64,000 nucleotides of DNA. Origin: Seramator thermalis. Its GTDB lineage: Bacteria > Bacteroidota > Bacteroidia > Bacteroidales > Dysgonomonadaceae. The notes beneath the pieces were generated by a model, which did no database searches, was not told the origin of the DNA, and saw nothing but the letters and a program-made list of their open reading frames with translations. The DNA is taken from contig NZ_RXHS01000001.1 in NCBI RefSeq assembly GCF_004138125.1, positions 405,303 through 469,302 on the forward strand. The letters are read 5' to 3'. How positions within the stretch are numbered: position 1 is the stretch's first letter; every line of letters starts with the position of its first letter. Shown here piece after piece: positions 56,209 to 64,000 of the stretch. The translations under genes and the position numbers were made by a program.

Positions 56209-57912
56209 ATGAAAAGAAAACTTATCTATGAATCGCTTGCGATTCTGTTGTTTATTTCTTTTTTGGGGGTTTCTTGCTCAAGTCTGAAACCACTCAAGCA
56301 ATCCAACTTTGCAGTAACACCCTCACCCCTCGAAACTGTAGGAAATAAGATTCCGGTTACTGTGAATGGTATTTTTCCCGAAAAGTGGTTTAATGCGAAT
56401 GCAACCGTATCGATTACCCCTGTTTTAAAATATGCCGAAAACAAAGAATCCGAATCAACAGCCTATACTTTTCAAGGTGAAAAAGTGGCCGGAAATGCCA
56501 CGGTAATTCCGAAAGACAGAGGCGGAAACTTTACGATGATTTTTTCATTTCCTTATCAACCCGAAATGAATGTTTCAGAACTTTTCGTGCGTTTTGACGC
56601 AAAGATTAAAAACAAACCGGTAAAATTGCCCGAGATAAAAGTGGCTAATGGCGTTATAGCTACCTCCACTTTGGCAAGTGCATTGTCAACCAAACCTTCG
56701 GTTGCCGACGATGGATTCCAAAAAATCATCAAACAAACCCAAGATGCGAATATTCTTTTCTTGATTCAAAATGCAGCGCTTCGCCAAAGCGAACTCAATA
56801 AGGAAGGACTTGCCGCGTGGAAAAAACGCGTTGAGGAAGCCTACAAAGATCCAAAACAAAATATCTATATAGAAGTTTCGGCTTATGCATCACCTGACGG
56901 TGGAGTTTCTCTAAATGAAAAACTTGCAGCCGAGCGTGAGAAAAATACGACCGAATACCTCGAAAAAGAATTGAAGAAGAAAAATATAGACACAGAGGTA
57001 AATGCACATTATACAGCTGAAGACTGGGAGGGTTTCAGACAATTGGTTCAAGCTTCTGACCTCCAAGACAAAGATCTTATCCTTCGTGTACTCGAAATGT
57101 ATCCCGATCCGGAAACACGCGAACAAGAGATAAAAAACATATCGTTTGTTTATGAAGAATTAGCCGAAACCATACTGCCTCAATTGCGGCGTTCGCGACT
57201 GATTGCCAACATCGAAATTATTGGAAAAACCGACGAAGAAATCATGTCGTTTTGGGAAAATGATCCCCAAAAACTGTCGGTGGAAGAATTGTTGTATGCT
57301 ACTACGCTCACCGATGATCCTGCACAAAAAGAACGCATTTATCAATACGTTACTGTTAACTTTCCTCAAGATTATAGAGGATGGAACAACATTGGCACAC
57401 TTTTCTATGAAAGAGGTGAGATATCTAAAGCTCAACAGGCTTTCCAACGTGCTATTCAAGTAGCGCCCGATGCTCCCGAAGCAAACATGAATATGGCTCT
57501 TATCGCTTTGTTGAACAACGAAAATGACAAAGCCGAAGAACTATTGGGAAAAGCATCGCAGGCCAAAGATATTGATGGGGCATTAGGCTTGCTTTATCTG
57601 AAAAATGGAGACTACAACAAGGCTGTAGCCGCTTTTGGCAATACAAAAAGCAACAATGCGGCATTGGCTCAATTGCTCATTAAGGATTACAGCCGCGCTT
57701 CAGAAACATTAGTTAACATTACCAATCCCGATGCAACAACAGCGTACTTGCAGGCTGTGATTGCAGCACGCACTAACAAATACGCTGAAGTTTTGTCGAA
57801 CCTGCAAACTGCCATTATTCGTGATAAATCAATGGCTAAACGAGCTGCTAACGATCTGGAATTTGCCAAATACCATACTGATCGCGATTTTATAGCATTA
57901 ACAAAACAATAA
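56209..57912 (+). CDS. Lipoprotein with OmpA-like and TPR regions
   Basis: A 567-residue lipoprotein (lipobox in LFISFLGVSCSS). Its N-terminal third is beta-rich (Ig-like, about residues 35-150). A middle part resembles an OmpA-like peptidoglycan-binding module (IYIEVSAYASPDGGVSLNEK, LAAEREKNTTEYLEKELKKK). The C-terminal third is made of TPR repeats (YRGWNNIGTLFYERGEISKA, VAPDAPEANMNMALIALLNN). By layout it should sit at the periplasmic face of the outer membrane, joining wall and partner proteins; Bacteroidales homologues exist but are uncharacterised. A moderate terminator follows. Confidence 0.82.
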   Translation: MKRKLIYESLAILLFISFLGVSCSSLKPLKQSNFAVTPSPLETVGNKIPVTVNGIFPEKWFNANATVSITPVLKYAENKESESTAYTFQGEKVAGNATVIPKDRGGNFTMIFSFPYQPEMNVSELFVRFDAKIKNKPVKLPEIKVANGVIATSTLASALSTKPSVADDGFQKIIKQTQDANILFLIQNAALRQSELNKEGLAAWKKRVEEAYKDPKQNIYIEVSAYASPDGGVSLNEKLAAEREKNTTEYLEKELKKKNIDTEVNAHYTAEDWEGFRQLVQASDLQDKDLILRVLEMYPDPETREQEIKNISFVYEELAETILPQLRRSRLIANIEIIGKTDEEIMSFWENDPQKLSVEELLYATTLTDDPAQKERIYQYVTVNFPQDYRGWNNIGTLFYERGEISKAQQAFQRAIQVAPDAPEANMNMALIALLNNENDKAEELLGKASQAKDIDGALGLLYLKNGDYNKAVAAFGNTKSNNAALAQLLIKDYSRASETLVNITNPDATTAYLQAVIAARTNKYAEVLSNLQTAIIRDKSMAKRAANDLEFAKYHTDRDFIALTKQ

Positions 57913-57936
57913 AATTCTATTTACAACTCTTATTCT

Positions 57937-57969
57937 AAACGGGATAAAGCATCTTGCATTATCCCGTTT
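57937..57969 (+). terminator. Terminator after the OmpA/TPR lipoprotein gene
   Basis: AAACGGGATAA and TTATCCCGTTT are exact complements, followed by CTGTTTTGG. The T-run is short. Confidence 0.75.
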
Positions 57970-58021
57970 CTGTTTTGGGCAGAAACTGTTTCGAAAAGAT
58001 ATACGGATAAAATAAAAAATG

Positions 58022-58029
58022 TAATTTTG
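58022..58029 (+). promoter_or_regulatory. -7 box (TAATTTTG) of the HAMP-trkH unit
   Basis: Exact TAnnTTTG, 47 bases before the preferred ATG at 58076. Confidence 0.5.
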
Positions 58030-58075
58030 CAGGTCGTCTCAATTCATATTTTTGAATCAAACATACAATAATAAA

Positions 58076-58855
58076 ATGTTATCGCTCAAAACCAAAATTA
58101 CATTCAGTTTTGCATTACTGATCTTTATGTTGATCGTAGCAGGTTTGATGTCACTCTCAGAATTTAAAAAGGTAAGCAGCTCGGCAGACCAAATCATCAA
58201 AAACAAATACGCATCGATCAAACAATCTAAATCGATACTCGAGTCTCTGGAGCACGAAAATACAGGACTACTGATGTTTTTGGCTGGAAATATGGAAGAG
58301 GGGATGAAAATCATATCCGAATCCGATTCTACCATCCAAAAAATTATTGCAGAAACTACCGCAAGTGCAATCGAGAAAGAGGGGAAAGATTATCTCCTGA
58401 CAATTGATGAGGAATATCAAAAATTTCATTCTTCGGTGTTGACAGCATGTCGAAAAGCAAATTCAATTCCACTCGATGAAAGAAACAAACTTTATCTGAC
58501 CGAGATTCATCCATTGTTTTCTTCTGTAAAGAGTGCGGTTGATGTTTTTGTAAAACACAATCAAGAAAATATCATTAGTCAGGCATCATTCGTCAGCCAA
58601 CGTTCGAAAAGAGCAATTATGCCTGCTTTGGTATCCATTATTGCCGCCATTTTGTTTTCTATTATACTCAACTTTTTTATCAACGAATATTTTGTTTCGC
58701 CTATCAAAAAAATAACAGAAGCCGTATCTTCTTTTTACCCCGAACAATATAATCTGAACAGCAAAATCAATTCGAAAGACGAAATCAAAGAACTCGAGAA
58801 AGAAATTAACAAAATGATTCTCCGTCTGCAACGGAGCAGAAGTCAAAATGAATGA
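58076..58855 (+). CDS. MCP four-helix-bundle/HAMP membrane protein without output domain
   Basis: A 259-residue protein with an N-terminal membrane helix (TKITFSFALLIFMLIVAGLM), a 150-residue periplasmic helical domain of the MCP four-helix-bundle type, a second membrane helix (PALVSIIAAILFSIILNFFI) and a HAMP linker (YFVSPIKKITEAVSSFYPEQ). It then ends after a short helix (EIKELEKEINKMILRLQRS). No kinase, cyclase or methyl-accepting domain follows. It precedes trkH by six bases on the same strand, so it may sense a signal and act on that transporter directly. ATG at 58076 is preferred over an upstream TTG. Confidence 0.85.
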   Translation: MLSLKTKITFSFALLIFMLIVAGLMSLSEFKKVSSSADQIIKNKYASIKQSKSILESLEHENTGLLMFLAGNMEEGMKIISESDSTIQKIIAETTASAIEKEGKDYLLTIDEEYQKFHSSVLTACRKANSIPLDERNKLYLTEIHPLFSSVKSAVDVFVKHNQENIISQASFVSQRSKRAIMPALVSIIAAILFSIILNFFINEYFVSPIKKITEAVSSFYPEQYNLNSKINSKDEIKELEKEINKMILRLQRSRSQNE

Positions 58856-58861
58856 TCCGAG

Positions 58862-60304
58862 ATGAAAGCTAAAATTATTATCAAATACTTGGGATTTGTT
58901 TTGCTATTCAATGCAATTTTTCTTTTTATCTCTGCAGGTATATCTTTATATTTACACGAAACATCTTTTGTCCCATTGCTGTTTAGTGCATTTATGTGCA
59001 CTATTCTCGGAACTCTTCCTCAAGTATTCGTTGAAACACCAGACGAAGTAAGTTTTCATGAAGGATTGTCAATCAGTGTATTGGGTTGGATCATCACATG
59101 TCTCATTGGCACAATACCCTATTTTTTATGGGGAGGCGAATTTTCATTTGCCAATGCCGTATTCGAGAGCGTATCAGGATTTACCACGACCGGATCTACC
59201 ATCTTAAACGACATAGAAGTCTTACCTAAAGGCTTACTTTTCTGGCGCGCATCCACTCATTTCATAGGTGGAGCAGGTATTATTCTTTTTGTTTTACTTA
59301 TTCTCCCTGATAAAAGAGGAATTCAGTCGAGTATTTATCATTCGGAGGTCTCGGGTCTATCGATGATGAACTTCAAAACAAAAACAAAAGAAATAGGCAA
59401 TATCATTGTCATTGTATATTGTAGCCTTGTGCTTTTGGAAACAGTTTTGTTAAAACTTCTCGGTATGGAATGGTTCGATGCTATCTGTCATTCTTTTGCA
59501 ACAGTAGCTACCGGCGGTTTTTCTACAAAAAATCTGAGTATTGCATATTATAACAATATCTGGATCGAAATAACCATCATGTTTTTCATGATTCTTAGCA
59601 GCATTCACTTCGGGCTTATTTATGCCACCATACTGGGTAAAAAATTCAATATTTTCACTTCGAAAATTACTCGAACTTATATCATAGTCATTTTCATCGG
59701 AATTTTACTTGTGGCTCTGCAACTGACACATGAACATACTTATGATTTCGATAACTCTCTCAGATATGCTTCATTTCAGGTTATTTCGTTAGCAACAACC
59801 ACAGGATTTGCCACAGCCGACACGCCTAACTGGCCCATATTTTCGATTCTAATTCTTATCTATTACACAATCCAGTGTGGAATGGTAGGATCCACTTCCG
59901 GCGGATTAAAATTCGACCGGGTATATCTGTTTTTTCAATCACTGATCAAACAACTCAAATTGGCAAAACATCCCAACGGTGTGTATTCCGTCAAAGTCGA
60001 TGAAATAACAATTAGCAACGAAGTGGAATTACAGACGGTTGTTTTTATTTTACTTTACATTCTCACCTTTTCAGTCGTGGCATTACTTTTGACCGCCATG
60101 AACATTGATGGCATAACATCCTTTTCTGCTTCAATAGCAACCATTGGAAATGTAGGACCGGGATTTGGGGGGGTTAGTTCATTAGGAAATTATGCGGGAC
60201 TACCCGATACAGCCAAATACTTGCTTTCTATCAATATGCTGCTAGGCCGTCTGGAAATCGTTAATGTTATCGTTTTTCTGACAATAATCACGAGAAGAAA
60301 ATAA
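58862..60304 (+). CDS. trkH: TrkH-family potassium transporter
   Basis: A 480-residue transporter with four pore repeats. The selectivity-filter segments can be read as SGFTTTGST, ATGGFST, TTTGFATA and TIGNVGPGFG, about ten membrane segments in all. TrkH moves K+ (or Na+) with a cytosolic NAD/ATP-binding TrkA ring; trkA is normally next door but is absent here, its place taken by the HAMP protein. A hairpin with a short T-run lies about 40 bases past the stop. Confidence 0.93.
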   Translation: MKAKIIIKYLGFVLLFNAIFLFISAGISLYLHETSFVPLLFSAFMCTILGTLPQVFVETPDEVSFHEGLSISVLGWIITCLIGTIPYFLWGGEFSFANAVFESVSGFTTTGSTILNDIEVLPKGLLFWRASTHFIGGAGIILFVLLILPDKRGIQSSIYHSEVSGLSMMNFKTKTKEIGNIIVIVYCSLVLLETVLLKLLGMEWFDAICHSFATVATGGFSTKNLSIAYYNNIWIEITIMFFMILSSIHFGLIYATILGKKFNIFTSKITRTYIIVIFIGILLVALQLTHEHTYDFDNSLRYASFQVISLATTTGFATADTPNWPIFSILILIYYTIQCGMVGSTSGGLKFDRVYLFFQSLIKQLKLAKHPNGVYSVKVDEITISNEVELQTVVFILLYILTFSVVALLLTAMNIDGITSFSASIATIGNVGPGFGGVSSLGNYAGLPDTAKYLLSINMLLGRLEIVNVIVFLTIITRRK

Positions 60305-60346
60305 ATTTCTCTCCCCAAAGAAATTAAGCCTTTATAGATCGCGAAG

Positions 60347-60371
60347 ATCGGAATTTTATATCCGATTTTTG
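60347..60371 (+). terminator. Terminator after trkH
   Basis: ATCGGA and TCCGAT around an AT-rich loop, followed by TTTTTG. Confidence 0.6.
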
Positions 60372-60394
60372 TAAGTCACAGGTAAAAAATAATA

Positions 60395-60417
60395 AAGCCC
60401 ACTTTGTGAGTGGACTT
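60395..60417 (-). terminator. Terminator of the tRNA-Lys gene
   Basis: On the minus strand AAGTCCACT-cacaa-AGTGGGCTT is followed by TATTATTTTTT. Confidence 0.85.
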
Positions 60418-60425
60418 AACTGGTG

Positions 60426-60498
60426 TGATCCGCCTGGGGCTCGAACCCAGGACCCCATCCTTAAAAGGGATGTGCTCTACCTGCTGAGCTAGCGAATC
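60426..60498 (-). tRNA. tRNA-Lys (anticodon TTT)
   Basis: A 73-nucleotide cloverleaf on the minus strand: acceptor GATTCGC with GCGGATC (one G-U), D-arm GCTCAGCAGGTAGAGC, anticodon stem CATCC/GGATG with loop CTTTTAA, T-arm CTGGGTTCGAGCCCCAG. CCA is not encoded. Confidence 0.96.
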
Positions 60499-60528
60499 GA
60501 CCTAATTGCTTTCTTGCAAAAGCGAGTG

Positions 60529-60560
60529 CAAAGGTATAGCCTTTATTTTAAATTTCCAAA
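60529..60560 (-). promoter_or_regulatory. Complete promoter (TTTG-N20-TACCTTTG) of tRNA-Lys
   Basis: Minus strand: TTTG (60557-60560) and TACCTTTG (60529-60536) separated by 20 bases, a full consensus match ending about 30 bases upstream of the tRNA. Confidence 0.85.
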
Positions 60561-60605
60561 AATTAAATTCATTATTTACGCATTTTTTCGCGAATTCAAT
60601 CTTTA

Positions 60606-62030
60606 TCAATACCGATAATGTTCGGGTTTGAAGGGCCCGTCGATGCTCACTCCAATATAATCGGCCTGTTTTGGAGTAAGTTTCGTCAATTTTACGCCAA
60701 TTTGTTCCAGATGCAGACGAGCCACTTCTTCGTCGAGATATTTTGGCAATCGATAAACACCTACCTTGTAATTATTTTTCCACAAATCGATTTGTGCCAA
60801 CGTTTGATTGGTAAACGAATTACTCATCACAAACGAAGGATGACCCGTTGCACATCCTAAATTTACCAAACGGCCTTCGGCAAGCAAAAACAATGAATTT
60901 CCTTTCGGGAAAGTATATTTGTCAACTTGCGGCTTGATATTGGTATGCCGGATGCCGGGATAACTGATAAGTTTGTCCACCTGAATTTCGTTATCGAAAT
61001 GCCCTATATTGCAAACTATGGCTTGATCTTTCATTTGTTCCATATGTTCTATCGTTATCACATCACAATTTCCGGTTGTGGTAACGAAGATATTGCCTTC
61101 TTTAACGGCTTCTTCCATCGTGGTTACTTCAAACCCTTCCATGGCAGCCTGTAGAGCACAGATCGGATCGATTTCGGTAACCAGCACACGAGCTCCATAC
61201 GAACGCATCGACTTGGCACAGCCTTTACCCACGTCGCCATAACCTAAAATGACAACTACTTTTCCCGCAATCATCACATCCGTTGCCCTTTTAATGCCAT
61301 CAGCCAATGATTCGCGACAACCATACAAATTGTCAAATTTTGATTTCGTAACCGAATCGTTAACATTAATAGCAGGAACCAACAATTCGCCACGCTCCAT
61401 CATCTGATACAGACGATGAACGCCTGTGGTGGTTTCTTCCGAAATACCTTTCAATTCGGCAACTGTGCGATGCCAACGCCCGTTATCTTCTTTCAGGATT
61501 CGATTGAGGGTATCCAAAATCACCTGTTCTTCGTGATTTTCGCCCTTCCTGCCGATCGTCTTGGGATCATTCTCGGCCTTATATCCCATATGAACAAGAA
61601 GAGAAGCATCCCCACCGTCATCCACAATCAGATTGGGGCCTTTGCCCTCCGGAAATCGCAAAGCCATCTCGGTACACCACCAGTATTCTTCGAGCGTTTC
61701 GCCTTTCCATGCAAAAACCGGTATACCTGCAGCAGCAATTGCGGCAGCAGCATGATCCTGCGTCGAAAAAATATTGCAACTTGCCCAACGCACATCAGCG
61801 CCCAATTCAACCAGCGTTTCGATAAGTACTGCCGTTTGAATGGTCATATGCAGCGAACCTGTGATGCGTGCTCCTTTCAGTGGTTTCTCCTGAGAATATT
61901 TTTTACGCACCGACATTAATCCGGGCATTTCGTGTTCCGCTATTTCTATTTCTTTTCTCCCAAAATCGGCGAGTGAAAGGTCGGCAACTTTATAAGGAAG
62001 TTCCGACGAAAATTTTTGATTCATATCCAT
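60606..62030 (-). CDS. ahcY: Adenosylhomocysteinase
   Basis: A 474-residue NAD-dependent hydrolase splitting S-adenosylhomocysteine into adenosine and homocysteine, the recycling step after methyl transfer. Recognised by [41 protein letters not shown], the NAD motif [18 protein letters not shown] and the C-terminal Lys-Tyr pair [18 protein letters not shown] -7 box lies 28 bases upstream. Confidence 0.97.
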   Translation of the reverse strand: MDMNQKFSSELPYKVADLSLADFGRKEIEIAEHEMPGLMSVRKKYSQEKPLKGARITGSLHMTIQTAVLIETLVELGADVRWASCNIFSTQDHAAAAIAAAGIPVFAWKGETLEEYWWCTEMALRFPEGKGPNLIVDDGGDASLLVHMGYKAENDPKTIGRKGENHEEQVILDTLNRILKEDNGRWHRTVAELKGISEETTTGVHRLYQMMERGELLVPAINVNDSVTKSKFDNLYGCRESLADGIKRATDVMIAGKVVVILGYGDVGKGCAKSMRSYGARVLVTEIDPICALQAAMEGFEVTTMEEAVKEGNIFVTTTGNCDVITIEHMEQMKDQAIVCNIGHFDNEIQVDKLISYPGIRHTNIKPQVDKYTFPKGNSLFLLAEGRLVNLGCATGHPSFVMSNSFTNQTLAQIDLWKNNYKVGVYRLPKYLDEEVARLHLEQIGVKLTKLTPKQADYIGVSIDGPFKPEHYRY

Positions 62031-62057
62031 ACGAAGTATTGATGTTTTTTAAGACTG

Positions 62058-62065
62058 CAAAGATA
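62058..62065 (-). promoter_or_regulatory. -7 box (TATCTTTG) of ahcY
   Basis: Exact TAnnTTTG match on the minus strand, 28 bases before the ATG. Confidence 0.6.
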
Positions 62066-62086
62066 CGAAACTAAACAATACCATAT

Positions 62087-62094
62087 TACCTTTG
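62087..62094 (+). promoter_or_regulatory. -7 box (TACCTTTG) of the HExxH gene
   Basis: Exact TAnnTTTG, 29 bases before ATG 62123, back-to-back with the ahcY promoter. Confidence 0.6.
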
Positions 62095-62122
62095 ATCGTC
62101 ATAAACCCAATAAACAGGTTTG

Positions 62123-62458
62123 ATGAAAATAATTTATTCTAATTTTATCCCTTTAAAAGGATTTCATGCTATAAATCTATTCGGGATTGTTTTTGTTAGA
62201 AAAGACGGTCCGAAACTTGATCAGAGGATATTGAACCACGAATCCATTCATACCCGTCAAATGCTCGAACTGCTCATTGTCGGATTCTATATCTGGTATA
62301 TTTTCGAATGGATTGTCAGATGCTTACAATATAAAAACCGTTACGAAGGGTATCGGAATATTTGCTTTGAAAGAGAAGCATTTTCCCACGACACGAATTT
62401 TTCATATTTGGAAAACAGAAAGCCTTTTAGTTTCGTAAAATCTCTATTCAACAAATGA
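62123..62458 (+). CDS. Small HExxH-containing membrane protein
   Basis: A 111-residue protein from ATG 62123. It has a hydrophobic N-terminal part (FIPLKGFHAINLFGIVFVRK), a zinc-metallopeptidase-type motif HESIH (in LNHESIHTRQML), a membrane helix (LELLIVGFYIWYIFEWIV) and a downstream FEREAF that could supply a third Glu ligand. This pattern fits a compact HExxH family seen in Bacteroidota, but the catalytic role is unproved. Twenty-some bases later begins the MsrBA gene, so they may be co-transcribed. Confidence 0.72.
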   Translation: MKIIYSNFIPLKGFHAINLFGIVFVRKDGPKLDQRILNHESIHTRQMLELLIVGFYIWYIFEWIVRCLQYKNRYEGYRNICFEREAFSHDTNFSYLENRKPFSFVKSLFNK

Positions 62459-62498
62459 CCGTTATCCGTCAAAATCGATTATGGATTGTTATAAGAGC

Positions 62499-63434
62499 AT
62501 GAATCGAATCATTTTATATATAACGCTCATTTGTACATCGTTTTCGATGTGTGCACAAAATAACACTAAAACTCAACAAAAAATGAAATTCAATCAACTC
62601 ACACCCGAAGAAGAGCGCGTCATTGTTTACAAAGCAACCGAAATGCCTTACACAGGTGAATATATTAATAATAAAGAAGAAGGGACTTACGTTTGCAAAC
62701 GATGCAACGCCCCACTTTATCGATCGTCCGACAAATTTGATTCGCATTGTGGATGGCCTTCGTTCGACGATGAAATCGAAGGAGCCGTAAAACGTATTCT
62801 TGATGCCGGCGGACAGCGTACCGAGATTGTATGTGCCAATTGTGGAGCACATTTGGGCCATGTTTTTTTGAACGAAGGATTCACGCTAAAACAAACTCGT
62901 CATTGCGTCAATTCCATATCTCTGAAATTTATACCTGCCAAGTCAGAAAGTGAACTTAAGAAAGCTTACTTCGCGTCGGGTTGTTTTTGGGGAACAGAAT
63001 ATTTTTTTATGAAAGCACCAGGAGTAGTCAAAACAAATGTAGGTTTTATGGGAGGGCATGTCGATCATCCCACTTATGAACAGGTATGTCAGAAAAATAC
63101 CGGCCATTTCGAAACGACCGAAGTGATTTACGATCCCGAAAAAACATCATACGAAAACTTATTGAAATTGTTTTTCGAAACACACGATTTCACCCAGACC
63201 GACGGACAAGGTCCCGATATCGGTCCACAATATCGTTCGTGCATTTTCTACTCTTCGTCCGATGAAAAACAGTTGGCTGAAAAATACATCCAAATCCTCA
63301 ATGAAAAAGGGTATGTCGTTGCAACGATGCTCAAACCTGCTTCCACTTTCTGGAAAGCCGAAAATTATCATCAACAGTACTACGAACATAAGGGAACTAA
63401 ACCTTATTGCCACAAATATACCCGCATTTTTTAG
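62499..63434 (+). CDS. Bifunctional methionine sulfoxide reductase MsrB-MsrA
   Basis: A 311-residue exported fusion. It has a signal peptide (NRIILYITLICTSFSMCAQ) and then MsrB first (ending about residue 150). The MsrB zinc Cys pairs lie in CKRC and CANCG, with the catalytic Cys in RHCVNSISL. MsrA follows, with the nucleophile in ASGCFWGTEYFF. Together they repair both S- and R-methionine sulfoxides in extracytoplasmic proteins. An ATG at 62481 would lengthen the leader by six residues. The order is B then A, reversed from the Neisseria PilB layout. Confidence 0.95.
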   Translation: MNRIILYITLICTSFSMCAQNNTKTQQKMKFNQLTPEEERVIVYKATEMPYTGEYINNKEEGTYVCKRCNAPLYRSSDKFDSHCGWPSFDDEIEGAVKRILDAGGQRTEIVCANCGAHLGHVFLNEGFTLKQTRHCVNSISLKFIPAKSESELKKAYFASGCFWGTEYFFMKAPGVVKTNVGFMGGHVDHPTYEQVCQKNTGHFETTEVIYDPEKTSYENLLKLFFETHDFTQTDGQGPDIGPQYRSCIFYSSSDEKQLAEKYIQILNEKGYVVATMLKPASTFWKAENYHQQYYEHKGTKPYCHKYTRIF

Positions 63435-63626
63435 AAATTGTACAATCCTTATCTTATTTGTTTTTTGGGTTAAGCCTCCCGATGAGCCAAAATTTGTTTT
63501 GCCGGGCATCGGAGCCGTTGGCATCGAGAATACGTTCGTAATCAAAGAAGCAGGAAACGAAAAACTCACGTTCTTGGACGAAACACTCCGAAAATTATAA
63601 AAAGACGGATTGACAGTCAATAAACA
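63435..63626. other. Intergenic region with ambiguous coding signal
   Basis: Several frames on both strands stay open here. One plus frame ends FVIKEAGNEKLTFLDETLRKL (split as VIKEAGNEKL and TFLDETLRKL). A minus frame reads FFDYERILDANGSDARQNKF and ends LIGRLNPKNK before a TAA. None has a convincing start. It may be a remnant or a repeated intergenic sequence of rRNA operons; I do not call a gene. Confidence 0.4.
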
Positions 63627-63662
63627 CGACAAAGCCCCCGATATAACATCGGGGGCTTGTCG
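63627..63662 (-). terminator. Terminator of the rRNA operon
   Basis: CGACAA-GCCCCCGAT and ATCGGGGGC-TTGTCG pair almost perfectly around ATAAC, about 5 bases beyond the 5S 3' end on the minus strand. Confidence 0.85.
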
Positions 63663-63666
63663 ATAA

Positions 63667-63777
<111 letters not shown>

Positions 63778-63911
63778 AATAAGTTCACAGCCCGTCACGG
63801 CTGCACTGTTTCATTAAACATGATGTAAAAAGTAAAACAAAAAGACTTACAGTCCGCCTTTTTCGATCCGCTAAAAAGATTTATCAAACCCTTCCTTTTC
63901 CGGCTCTTTGT

Positions 63912-64000
63912 AAGAAAGTTTTCGGGTTATTAGTACTGCTCGGCTTTGACGTTACCGCCTTTACACCTGCAGCCTATCAAGGTCGTCGTCTGCAACCACC
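63912..64000 (-). rRNA. rrl: 23S ribosomal RNA, 3' end (truncated by window edge)
   Basis: Minus-strand sequence GATAGGCTGCAGGTGTAAAG, then GCCGAGCAGTACTAATAACC, matches the end of 23S rRNA helix 101 region. The gene continues beyond the window. The rRNA operon reads from right to left. Confidence 0.95.

Noticed and set aside
63262..63600. 112-codon plus frame overlapping the end of MsrBA
   Set aside because: Its first half is out of frame inside the MsrA domain; only the part after 63435 is unexplained and has been recorded separately.

Overview
The window is chromosomal DNA from a member of the Bacteroidota, most likely order Bacteroidales. The evidence: many promoters fit the Bacteroidota pattern (TTTG, about 19-21 bases, TAnnTTTG) and strong Shine-Dalgarno sites are rare. 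Several families typical of the group are present (DUF5606, DUF3256, a PorT-like type IX secretion protein, a Bacteroidales-type V-ATPase cluster without recognisable C, F and G genes). The tmRNA tag reads GNNNYALAA. Genes use the standard code, and spacing is compact except in one decayed island.

Layout. 1-1.5 kb: the end of a sugar dehydrogenase and a secreted aldo/keto reductase. 1.8-9.4 kb (minus): a V-type ATPase operon (E, DUF2764, A, B, D, I, K) whose rotor subunit carries a sodium-site signature. 9.8-15.3 kb (minus): a tripartite RND efflux operon. 15.5-17.7 kb: an SGNH hydrolase, an unlisted 42-residue Cys-rich protein and a FabH-like synthase. 17.7-22.3 kb: a decayed island holding a degenerate ~168-bp tandem repeat, an IS1380-family remnant, a frameshifted AT-rich methyltransferase and IS481-type transposase debris. 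22.3-28.9 kb (plus): carboxynorspermidine dehydrogenase, then pyrB-pyrI, a flavin reductase, a MetA-type acyltransferase, a U32 protein and a rhodanese.

29-33.8 kb: a lactonase-like lipoprotein, a DUF5606 protein, CdsA, a GH20-like protein, a CDGSH protein and TsaB. 33.9-36.5 kb: two near-identical RRM RNA-binding protein genes with matching leaders and terminators, separated by a broken group II intron. 36.7-41.7 kb: a lipocalin-like lipoprotein, PIN-PhoH, HisS, a PorT-like protein and a flavin reductase-rubredoxin fusion. 41.9-45.1 kb (minus): MtaB, a lipid A acyltransferase-like protein and a GT2 glycosyltransferase. 45.3-50.8 kb: an acyl-CoA synthetase, a small Ala-rich lipoprotein, a DUF3256 protein, tRNA-Arg and the AmmeMemoRadiSam pair (a radical SAM gene converging on a MEMO-AMMECR1 fusion). 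51-56 kb: a DUF368 transporter, tmRNA, NfnA-NfnB and PdxB. 56-64 kb: an OmpA/TPR lipoprotein, a HAMP sensor stub beside TrkH, tRNA-Lys, AhcY, a small HExxH protein, MsrBA, then 5S and the 3' end of 23S rRNA.

Together these suggest an anaerobe or microaerophile. Ion-motive energy and electron bifurcation are represented by the V-ATPase and Nfn. Oxidative defence is represented by the rubredoxin fusion and MsrBA. Sulfur-amino-acid and methyl metabolism are represented by MetA and AhcY. The most open-ended items are the AmmeMemoRadiSam locus, the covarying hairpin repeat array, the duplicated RNA-binding protein locus, the output-less HAMP protein beside TrkH and the two small unlisted or short proteins. 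All calls come from reading the sequence; no database search was run, and short non-coding features may be off by one or two bases.
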